From contig JANWKT010000007.1 of NCBI GenBank assembly GCA_025451235.1, positions 313,511-377,510 of the forward strand: DNA of 64,000 nt, read 5' to 3'. The notes beneath the pieces are model-generated. The model did no database searches, was not told where the DNA came from, and worked only from the letters and a program-made list of their open reading frames with translations. Of the stretch, positions 44,184 through 51,897 are shown piece after piece. Position 1 is the first letter of the stretch, and each line of letters opens with the position of its first letter. Source of the DNA: Flavobacteriales bacterium. GTDB lineage: Bacteria > Bacteroidota > Bacteroidia > CAIKAF01. Position numbers and translations under genes: made by a program.

Positions 44184-45932
44184 ATGAACAAAGAAAAAGC
44201 TAAACTTCTCAAATCCTTCGGACTCAGCATGGCCATTGTGTTAGTGGTGAGTAATATCATCGGATCTGGTGTCTTTAAAAAGGTGGCTCCCATGTCAGAA
44301 GGTCTCTTATCTCCTAACCTGGTGATACTTGCCTGGGTGTTGGCAGGATTGGTCACCTTGTTCGGTGTGCTAAGTGTGGCCGAAGCAGGTACCATGTTCC
44401 CACATTCAGGAGGAGCATATTCATGGCTAGAGAAAATGTATGGTAAAACCATTTCCTTCTTTTATGGATGGTCGTGTTTTACAGTGATCCAAACGGCCGC
44501 CATTGCCAGTATAGCTTTCGTATTTGCCGGGGCATTAGGTGGATTTGTTGATCTTCCGGGATTATCGAATGGAAGTGAAAAAATAAAATCAAGTAAAGTT
44601 TTTGTGGTAAATGATTCATTGTTTGCAGAAGTAGATTGCGGTCATCGGGTGTTTGTCACTAACTCAAGAGATACGATTCAAAAACTTGCAGCCAATAATA
44701 CGCTTATGCAAGGAGGTCTTGCTCCTGAGATGAATCAACCCGACACCTCCTATTTTAAAAATGATTCATTGGTCATGGTTATTCCATCACAAGTGTATAC
44801 TCAGCCTGGAGATGGACAATTACCCGCCAATCCTATTTCAATGACCATTAGAGCGCAACATTCACCTCATGGTATAGCTGCAAAAACAATCTTATGGGGA
44901 GAGATCAAGCCATTTGATAATTTAGGTGCAAAGGCTATTGCTGCCTTACTCATCATTATCCTAACCATTGTAAATGTACGTGGGGCTAAACACGGAGGTC
45001 GTGTAAGCCAGATCTTCACCTGGATCATTGTATTCTGTATCCTCATCATTATTTGTGTTGGTTTAAGTTGGGCAGGAGGATCGTTCAAAAATGTATCCAC
45101 TAATTCGGTCGGTTACCCTTCTCCAAAATTCAGTGAGTTTTGGGGACTTGGTATCGTTATGGTAATGGTGATCGCCATGCGAAATGCCTTCTGGGGGTAT
45201 GAAGGATGGATCAGTCTGGGTTATGTAGGTGCAGAAATAAAAGAACCTGGAAAAAATATTCCTAGAGCCTTGATCATTGGGATCCTTATTGTAATAGCAG
45301 CATACGTCTCCTTAAATCTTACCTATTTGTATGTAATGCCGATCGATCAATTACTCGCAGAAGTAAATGCGGATCAAAATGCGATTGCAGCCGTCATTGT
45401 CATGAAAAAGATATTCGGGGAATGGGGTGGATATATCATTAGTGGAATGATATTGATCTCTACTTTTGGATGCACCAATACAACGATTCTAACAGCATCC
45501 AGAATTTATTATGCAATGGCTAAGAAAGGTTGGTTCTTTCAAAAAGCTGCGACGGTTCACCCGAAAAACAATACACCCTCGAAATCTTTGATCTATCAAT
45601 GTATCTGGGCTTGTATCCTGGTATTCTCAGGCTCGTTCGATTTGTTAACGGATCTCCTTATTTTTGCGGCATTTATTTTCTATGGCATGATCGTTTTCGG
45701 AGTGATCGTTTTAAGAAGAAAAATGAAAGATACTCCCCGTCCATATAAAACCATTGGTTATCCGGTTGTACCTATCCTATTTGTGATCTTCTGTGTATTA
45801 CTGGTGGTGATTTCGTTCAATGAAAACGTAGTAAAATCATTGATCGGAATTGGGTTGATCCTATCTGGATTACCCTTTTATTTTTTATGGAGAAAAAGAG
45901 CCAATCAGATCACCACTACTGACGAAGATTAA
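44184..45932 (+). CDS. APC-family amino-acid permease with large periplasmic insert
   Basis: The core has the APC-superfamily start (VVSNIIGSGVFKKVAP, about 22-37) and AEAGTMFPHSGGAYSWLEKMYG (in part) in helix 2-3, with twelve helices in all. At 582 residues it is longer than the usual 430-500 because of about 120 hydrophilic residues (about 125-245) between helices 3 and 4, on the periplasmic side. The inserted part has beta-like stretches and looks like a small domain, not a helix. The substrate cannot be told. Confidence 0.82.
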   Translation: MNKEKAKLLKSFGLSMAIVLVVSNIIGSGVFKKVAPMSEGLLSPNLVILAWVLAGLVTLFGVLSVAEAGTMFPHSGGAYSWLEKMYGKTISFFYGWSCFTVIQTAAIASIAFVFAGALGGFVDLPGLSNGSEKIKSSKVFVVNDSLFAEVDCGHRVFVTNSRDTIQKLAANNTLMQGGLAPEMNQPDTSYFKNDSLVMVIPSQVYTQPGDGQLPANPISMTIRAQHSPHGIAAKTILWGEIKPFDNLGAKAIAALLIIILTIVNVRGAKHGGRVSQIFTWIIVFCILIIICVGLSWAGGSFKNVSTNSVGYPSPKFSEFWGLGIVMVMVIAMRNAFWGYEGWISLGYVGAEIKEPGKNIPRALIIGILIVIAAYVSLNLTYLYVMPIDQLLAEVNADQNAIAAVIVMKKIFGEWGGYIISGMILISTFGCTNTTILTASRIYYAMAKKGWFFQKAATVHPKNNTPSKSLIYQCIWACILVFSGSFDLLTDLLIFAAFIFYGMIVFGVIVLRRKMKDTPRPYKTIGYPVVPILFVIFCVLLVVISFNENVVKSLIGIGLILSGLPFYFLWRKRANQITTTDED

Positions 45933-45940
45933 AATATACT

Positions 45941-46014
45941 CGAAGTACTAAACAATACGAACCTACGAACTTGCCTTTATAAGGGTTCGTAGGTTCGTAA
46001 AAATTCGTACTTCG
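45941..46014. repeat. Full copy of a dispersed inverted-repeat element
   Basis: The inner arms are a perfect 15-bp pair (TACGAACCTACGAAC at 45956-45970 with 45985-45999). The outer arms are CGAAGTAC (45941-45948) with 46007-46014. Related copies lie at 57360-57443 and half at 28706-28728. It lies between convergent genes and could also end transcripts. Confidence 0.7.
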
Positions 46015-46047
46015 TTGAAAATTTTCTTTTTATTTCAAATAGTATCT

Positions 46048-47901
46048 TTATTTCTTTATGAATCTCCTGGTAGAAGATCCCCCTGTGCTGTTCTGGATCT
46101 TTATTAAATAAGTTCCGGAAGTGAAAGTGGAAATATTGATCGGCTCTGTATGATCAGCAGAGCCTATATGGATCTCTTTTGCCAATAATAATTTTCCTTC
46201 AATGGTATATATCTCTAATTTCCAATTCATGTTTGCCTCAACAGAAGTAAAATGAACCGAAATAAATTCATCCGCAGGATTTGGGTATAATTGAACATTG
46301 TTGCTAAATACGTCTTCTATTCCGGCACAACCATTCACCATAATGGTTACTGTTGCAGTATCGCTGCAGCCATTTCCATCGGTATATGAATATGAAACCG
46401 GATGTGAACCTACACCCGCAGTAGTGGGATTGAATAAATTACCCGTAAGGGCTGCACTTCCAAAATAAGTTCCTCCAGCAGGAGTACCCGTGAGGGTTAC
46501 TGCTCCATGATTTACACAGGGTGAAAGATCAGATGAAGATAAACCTGCTGTAGGTGCTGCATTCACCGTGAAGGTTTGTACATCATTATCAGAACAACCA
46601 TTTGCATCCGTATAGGTATAAGTAATCGTTTGCGTTCCAAAGGATGGATCAAACTGCCCTCCACTTACTCCGCTTCCTGAATAAACACCCCCTGCTGGAC
46701 TTCCACCGCTTAAAGTAACCGGAGATGCATAGGAGCAAACCGGATTAAAAGGTTGCTGGTTAACCGTTGGAGCCGTATTTACGGTAATCATACCGCTAGT
46801 GCTCTGTGGACAACCAAAGGCATCTGTAATATTATAGAAAATGGTTTGTGTACCTGATGACGGATCAAATTGCCCAGCTGTTACGCCGGTTCCTGAATAA
46901 GTTCCACCCGCAGGTGTACCTTCCACCAAGGTATAAAGAGGGCCATTCGAACATTGTTGCGGAAAGGATGATAAGTTGGCGCCTCCAATAGGGCAATCAA
47001 TCGTAATACTATACGCTTGCGAACCTGAACATCCACTGGCATCCATTACTGTAACTGTAAAATTAAACGTTCCGGTAGCAGTGGGTGTTCCTGAAACAAC
47101 ACCAGCGCCTGATAAACTTAAACCTGGAGGTAACGCACCTGCGGTAACAGAATAAGCAGGTGCACCTAACGCTCCTGTTTGACTAAGATTTTGGTTATAG
47201 GCTACTCCTCCGGTACCATTTGGTAAAGAACTGGGTGAAACTGTTAATGTAGGACAGACATAAGGTGTATATTGAAATGCATCAATACCAATATAATCAG
47301 AATTGCTCCCTGACAAACCTGCGCCGGTTACAAAATAACGAAAGGCTAAACGGCCTGAAGTAGGTGCCGGCAATCCTGAAATAGTGATGGTATATTGTGT
47401 CCACACTACAGGATAAACTCCCAATACCAGCGATGGGTTGATACTTAAAAGAAGGTTTGTAAAATCCCCAACATCGGTTGCGATGGTACCAACATTTGTA
47501 CTAGCTCCATTTGTGCTCATGCGTACTTCCAATCTATCGGCATAAGAATCAGGGCTTACCTTTCTGGTATAAAAGGTAAATACATCACCATTCTTTAAAG
47601 TAACATTGGGAGTTTCCAGCCAGTTACTAATGGTACCTGTGGTACCTGTATTGTTATAATTAGCACCTATATATGAATTGGCTGCCCCATTAAAAGAATC
47701 GAAAGGTCCTCCTGCCCCAACATTGGTTCCTTGAAACCATGCGGTGGAACCAACAGGGGTGCTGTTGTTTTGAAGAAACCACCCATTGCCCGCAAGAAGG
47801 GTAATGTTGTCAAAATTTTCGGTGATTTGAGCAGAAATACAGGTTCCTGTAAAAAATAAACTGCATAGCACAATGGCTACTTGGTGTAGTCGTTTATTCA
47901 T
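46048..47901 (-). CDS. T9SS-exported choice-of-anchor/Ig protein (short paralogue)
   Basis: The signal peptide (about 1-25) is followed by a choice-of-anchor J-type domain (about 27-215), one He_PIG repeat (about 216-300: PPGLSLSGAGVVSGTP), three Ig-like repeats with the GGTYSGTGV pattern, and a T9SS sorting domain (about 540-617, LYPNPADEFISVHF). It is a clear paralogue of the gene at 48136-50811. The two share a near-identical C-terminal 180 residues and the same promoter layout. It is probably surface-displayed. Confidence 0.82.
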   Translation of the reverse strand: MNKRLHQVAIVLCSLFFTGTCISAQITENFDNITLLAGNGWFLQNNSTPVGSTAWFQGTNVGAGGPFDSFNGAANSYIGANYNNTGTTGTISNWLETPNVTLKNGDVFTFYTRKVSPDSYADRLEVRMSTNGASTNVGTIATDVGDFTNLLLSINPSLVLGVYPVVWTQYTITISGLPAPTSGRLAFRYFVTGAGLSGSNSDYIGIDAFQYTPYVCPTLTVSPSSLPNGTGGVAYNQNLSQTGALGAPAYSVTAGALPPGLSLSGAGVVSGTPTATGTFNFTVTVMDASGCSGSQAYSITIDCPIGGANLSSFPQQCSNGPLYTLVEGTPAGGTYSGTGVTAGQFDPSSGTQTIFYNITDAFGCPQSTSGMITVNTAPTVNQQPFNPVCSYASPVTLSGGSPAGGVYSGSGVSGGQFDPSFGTQTITYTYTDANGCSDNDVQTFTVNAAPTAGLSSSDLSPCVNHGAVTLTGTPAGGTYFGSAALTGNLFNPTTAGVGSHPVSYSYTDGNGCSDTATVTIMVNGCAGIEDVFSNNVQLYPNPADEFISVHFTSVEANMNWKLEIYTIEGKLLLAKEIHIGSADHTEPINISTFTSGTYLIKIQNSTGGSSTRRFIKK

Positions 47902-47931
47902 AAAACTGAGTTTACATTTTGGTTATTCTCA

Positions 47932-47962
47932 CAAATATAAACCAAGCTGGTATACCAAGCAA
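47932..47962 (-). promoter_or_regulatory. Promoter of the short T9SS paralogue
   Basis: On the minus strand TTG (47960-47962), a 20-base spacer and TATATTTG (47932-47939) form a full Bacteroidota promoter, 30 bases before the ATG. The long paralogue's promoter has the same spacing and the same -7 box. Confidence 0.6.
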
Positions 47963-48096
47963 TAACCCCTTTGGCTCTTTTTTTATAGCAACCTGCTAAT
48001 GTATTGGAACAAAGAACAATGAAGTTGACATAAATTGAAAATGTGTAAAAAAATTATCCTGTACAGAATATTTACCCTTCTACTTCAATAAAAAAA

Positions 48097-48111
48097 GGGG
48101 CTGATAGCCCC
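48097..48111 (-). terminator. Terminator of the long T9SS gene
   Basis: AGGGGCT-atc-AGCCCCT in the minus-strand RNA forms a GC-rich stem followed by seven U residues, 25 bases after the stop of the gene at 48136. This is a classic intrinsic terminator. Confidence 0.8.
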
Positions 48112-48135
48112 TCTTCTTATTGCTTAAAAATAGAA

Positions 48136-50811
48136 TTATTTCTTGATGAATCTCCTGGTGGAAGATCCTCCTTTGTTGTTCTGGATCTTGATCAGATATG
48201 TTCCGGAAGTGAAAGTAGAAATATTGATCGGCTCCACATGATCAGCTGATCCTATATTGATCTCTTTTGCCAATAATAATTTTCCTTCAATGGTATATAT
48301 CTCTAATTTCCAATTCATGTTTGCCTCAACTGAAGTAAAATGAACCGAAATAAATTCATCTGCAGGATTTGGATATAATTGAACATTATTACCAAATGCA
48401 TCTTCTATTCCTGCACAACCATTCACCACAATGGTTACTGTTGCTGTATCGCTGCAACCATTTCCATCGGTATATGAATATGAAACCGGATGTGAACCTA
48501 CACCCGCTGTGGTGGGATTGAACAAATTACCGGTAAGTGCTGCACTTCCAAAATAAGTTCCTCCCGAAGGTCCGCCCGTTAAGGTAACCGCTCCATCATT
48601 TACACAGGGTGAAGGATCAGAAGGAGATAAAGTAACATTCGGAGCAGCATTCACGGTGAAAGCTTGGGCATCATTATCTGAACAACCTTGTCCATCCGTT
48701 AAACTATAGGTGATGATCTGCGAACCTACGCTTGGATTAAAGAATCCTCCGCTAACACCTGTTCCACTATAGGTACCGCCAGCAGGAGACCCTCCGGTAA
48801 GAGGTATTAATCCATCATTGCTACAAACCGCTGTGAAAGGTGCAAGTGTAACAAATGAACTGGCACAGGTAATGGTAATCGTATAGGCAATTGTTTGAGA
48901 ACATCCACCTGCATCAGTAGTGGTAATAGAAAAATTAAATGTTCCCAAAGCATTGGGTGTACCAGAGAGGACACCACCAGTGGTTAAGGTTAATCCACCT
49001 GGCAATGAACCTGCGGTGACGCTATAATTGTAAGGACCGGTACCACCCGAAGATGACATCGATTGGTTATATGCTACACTGGAATTTCCACTCGGTAATG
49101 AGGGTGGCGTTAATGTAATAGCCGGACAGCCTATATTGATCACATAGGAACTAACTACACTGCATCCCAAAGCATCCGTGCTGGTAACACTAAAGTTATA
49201 GTTACCTGCCAATGTAGGTGTTCCTGAAACCAATCCACTGGTGGATAACGTTAATCCGGGAGGTAAAGTTCCACTGGTAACTGCATACGTGTATGGGCCT
49301 GATCCTCCAGAGGTGGTTATATTCTGGCTATAGGCCACCGCAACTGTACCCGTGGGCATGGCCGCAGGTAACATGGTTAAGCCCGGACAAGTAACATTTC
49401 CATTGTAAGAAGCAGAAGTGGTACATCCATAAGCATCCGTAGAAGTAACGGTAAAATTATATGCACCCGCAGAGGATGGCGTACCAGAAATTAAACCACC
49501 AGGAGATAAGGTTAATCCTGCGGGCAAGGTTCCACTGGTTAATGTATAGGTATATGCAGCGGTGCCACCTGCTGTACTGAGCGATTGGTTAAAAGGAACT
49601 CCTAAGCTTATGGTTGGAAGTACAGCTGGGGAAATAGACATGGAAGGACAATTGACATTCCCATTATAAGTAGCTAAAACCTGGCATCCATAAGCATCTG
49701 TTGCGGTAACTGTAAAACCAAAAGGACCTGATGTTGTAGGCGTACCCGAAAGTACTCCACCCACCGTTAGACCTAAACCCACAGGCAACGAACCAGCAGT
49801 AACTGCAAATGTATATGGACCAGTACCACCCGAACCACTGAAGTTGGTGCTATAAAATGTTCCAACTGTTGGATTGGAAATAACACCCGGTAAAATGGTA
49901 AGTGCTGGACAAGAGATCACAATGGTATAAGCCTGACTTCCGGTACATCCACTGTTATCTGCTACCTGAACGGTAAAATTATAAGTTCCTGCGGCAGTTG
50001 GCGTTCCGGAAATAGTTCCACCTGCTGATAAAGTGAGGCCCGTAGGTAAACTTCCAGAAATTACGGTATAGGTAGGTGATCCCAAGGCTCCGGTCTGACC
50101 CAATACCTGGTTATATGCAACTCCTGTTGTACCATTGGAAACGGAACCTGGCGTAACGGTTAAAGTAGGACAAACATATGCAGTATACACTACATTATCG
50201 ATACCGATATAATCCGAATTAGCTCCAGCAGGACCTGCATTCGTTACATAATATTTTAGTGCAAATCTACCCGATACCGGTGCACCCAAACCAGAAATGG
50301 TAACTGAATATTGGGTCCATACTTGTGGATATATACCTAATACTAATGCCGGATTTACACTGGTTAAGAGTATACCGAAATCACCCAGTGCACCTGGATT
50401 TCCTAAAGGGCCTACATTCGTGCTTGCTCCATTGGTGCTCATCCGGAGTTCAAGACGATCCGGATAGGTCTCCGGAGAGAAAGTACGTGTACGAAAACTG
50501 ATCACATCCCCATTTTTTATGGTAACATTGGGCATGACCAACCAATTGCCAATGGTATTGGCACCGGTGGTATTGTTGTAGTTGGCTCCAATATAATCAT
50601 CCGTAGCTCCATTGTATGCAGCAAACACGGTTGCATTACCCTGGAACCAATTGGTCGATCCAACGGTTGTGCTGTTGTTCTGCATATACCAACCTGAGCC
50701 AACCAGCGTAGTGATATCATTGAAATCTTCGGTAAACTGTGCATGTGAGCTATGGCTGGTTGCAAGTAATGCAAACGTGAACGCAGCCACCATCAGTAAC
50801 TTTCTCTTCAT
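48136..50811 (-). CDS. T9SS-exported choice-of-anchor/Ig protein with five He_PIG repeats
   Basis: The 891-residue protein (from ATG 50811, whose signal ends SSHAQ) has a choice-of-anchor J-type domain (about 25-213), five tandem He_PIG repeats of about 87 residues (about 214-650), two Ig-like GGTYSGTGV repeats, and a T9SS sorting domain at the end. Each repeat begins at CP and carries a PxGLxLxxxGxxSGTP core. An ATG at 50886 would add 25 residues before the signal and is rejected because the promoter lies there. Likely a large surface adhesin-like protein. Confidence 0.84.
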   Translation of the reverse strand: MKRKLLMVAAFTFALLATSHSSHAQFTEDFNDITTLVGSGWYMQNNSTTVGSTNWFQGNATVFAAYNGATDDYIGANYNNTTGANTIGNWLVMPNVTIKNGDVISFRTRTFSPETYPDRLELRMSTNGASTNVGPLGNPGALGDFGILLTSVNPALVLGIYPQVWTQYSVTISGLGAPVSGRFALKYYVTNAGPAGANSDYIGIDNVVYTAYVCPTLTVTPGSVSNGTTGVAYNQVLGQTGALGSPTYTVISGSLPTGLTLSAGGTISGTPTAAGTYNFTVQVADNSGCTGSQAYTIVISCPALTILPGVISNPTVGTFYSTNFSGSGGTGPYTFAVTAGSLPVGLGLTVGGVLSGTPTTSGPFGFTVTATDAYGCQVLATYNGNVNCPSMSISPAVLPTISLGVPFNQSLSTAGGTAAYTYTLTSGTLPAGLTLSPGGLISGTPSSAGAYNFTVTSTDAYGCTTSASYNGNVTCPGLTMLPAAMPTGTVAVAYSQNITTSGGSGPYTYAVTSGTLPPGLTLSTSGLVSGTPTLAGNYNFSVTSTDALGCSVVSSYVINIGCPAITLTPPSLPSGNSSVAYNQSMSSSGGTGPYNYSVTAGSLPGGLTLTTGGVLSGTPNALGTFNFSITTTDAGGCSQTIAYTITITCASSFVTLAPFTAVCSNDGLIPLTGGSPAGGTYSGTGVSGGFFNPSVGSQIITYSLTDGQGCSDNDAQAFTVNAAPNVTLSPSDPSPCVNDGAVTLTGGPSGGTYFGSAALTGNLFNPTTAGVGSHPVSYSYTDGNGCSDTATVTIVVNGCAGIEDAFGNNVQLYPNPADEFISVHFTSVEANMNWKLEIYTIEGKLLLAKEINIGSADHVEPINISTFTSGTYLIKIQNNKGGSSTRRFIKK
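48870..50172 (-). repeat. Five tandem repeats of about 260 bp
   Basis: These encode the He_PIG units of the long T9SS protein. The units are similar but not identical at DNA level. The neighbouring paralogue has only one unit, so copy number has changed by duplication. Confidence 0.65.
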
Positions 50812-50837
50812 AAGACTTGATTTAAATTTGAGTTGTG

Positions 50838-50868
50838 CAAATATAATCCAACTGCATGAAAGCCACAA
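50838..50868 (-). promoter_or_regulatory. Promoter of the long T9SS gene
   Basis: On the minus strand TTG (50866-50868), a 20-base spacer and TATATTTG (50838-50845) match the Bacteroidota pattern, 26 bases before the ATG at 50811. Confidence 0.65.
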
Positions 50869-51066
50869 GCAAAAATCCCTAACCATAGCCTATTCAGCGG
50901 GTTGAATTTAAATGAAGGTTCTGCCCCGGGGCGCAGCGATAGCTTGCTGGCGGCGATCATTAGCGGTTATTGATGGCCACGAGTTAACAGGGGCCAACCA
51001 GTGGATATGTATAACCGCTTATGGGAACCGGCTGCAACTAAAGCGAAGGCCAGACAGGCAGCCATA
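50869..51066. other. Gene-free stretch upstream of the long T9SS gene
   Basis: This is the core of the 318-bp gap between the T9SS gene and the LolA-like gene. It is more GC-rich than its flanks, has no open frame of note and shows no clear repeat. It ends at a terminator. Confidence 0.5.
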
Positions 51067-51100
51067 AAAAAAACCGTCACATAACATGGACGGCTTTTTT
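51066..51100 (-). terminator. Terminator of the LolA-like gene
   Basis: The minus-strand RNA folds CCGTC/GACGG with a bulged extension around a short loop (51074-51093), followed by a run of eight U residues. It lies just after the stop at 51130. Confidence 0.7.
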
Positions 51101-51129
51101 CAATTGATTTTGGTGAATCAACAAAAATT

Positions 51130-51786
51130 TTAACGGATCACCTTTACACCTTTGTATTTTGTTTTATCGAAAATAAAAATATTGTCATCCATTTCTATAT
51201 TGGGTGTCATATCGGTAATCGTATAATAATAATAGGATCCGTTCTTCCCTAAAATAGTGGCCTTGATAAATTCTATTTTGTCTTTATCCACATCCAACCT
51301 TACCATGGTATAATCCTTTTCAGTAGGTTTTAAAGGATATAGATCAATGGTCATTACATTGCGGCCTTGTTTATCTTTTTGCTCTGATTTTACCTTGGTC
51401 TTAAAACCTTGTTCGTAAATGGTGAACATATTTTTAGGACTCATTCCATCCTGATCCAGCTCATCTACACCGATCACCTGTGCCTCATTGGTTTCTTTTG
51501 AATAAGTAGTAACTTCTTTACCATCGCAGAAAATTTCTTTATCATCCAGTTTGAGATAATATTTTTCTCCCTTCATTTTCAAGGTACCTGTTTGGGTTTG
51601 ATCGATGTTCTGGTCTTTATTGGTGATGTTGAAGCTGAACTTTACTTCAACGGTTTTATAAGCTTTGGTTTTTGCGCTCAGTTTATCGAGCATGTCTTTG
51701 CTTTTTGCATCATGCTGAGCAACTAGGCTGCCAGCAGTGAAAAGAGCAATTGCGGTAAGGGTATATAAGCGTCTCATGGCCTTCAT
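51130..51786 (-). CDS. LolA-like outer-membrane lipoprotein carrier
   Basis: LolA carries lipoproteins through the periplasm to the outer membrane. The 218-residue product has a signal peptide (about 1-25, ending GSLVAQ) and the LolA pattern: TVEVKFSFNITNKDQ, QTGTLKMKGEKYYLKLDDKEIFCDGKEVTTY (two stretches) and a late NIFIFDKTKYKGVKV. The length fits. The GTG at 51801 lies inside the -7 box, so ATG 51786 is preferred (51777 is also possible). It lies downstream of ftsK, as is common in Bacteroidota. Confidence 0.82.
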   Translation of the reverse strand: MKAMRRLYTLTAIALFTAGSLVAQHDAKSKDMLDKLSAKTKAYKTVEVKFSFNITNKDQNIDQTQTGTLKMKGEKYYLKLDDKEIFCDGKEVTTYSKETNEAQVIGVDELDQDGMSPKNMFTIYEQGFKTKVKSEQKDKQGRNVMTIDLYPLKPTEKDYTMVRLDVDKDKIEFIKATILGKNGSYYYYTITDMTPNIEMDDNIFIFDKTKYKGVKVIR

Positions 51787-51800
51787 AATAATTAAGTACA

Positions 51801-51808
51801 CAAATTTA
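51801..51808 (-). promoter_or_regulatory. -7 box for the LolA-like gene
   Basis: On the minus strand this reads TAAATTTG, 14 bases before the ATG at 51786. It overlaps the upstream in-frame GTG and so argues against that start. Confidence 0.45.
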
Positions 51809-51897
51809 CTACATCTATTTTCAAAAACTGAGCCGTTTTTGTTTTAATAACTCCACTAACAAATATTTAACGTTCAGCGGTGTGCAAAGAATTATTT

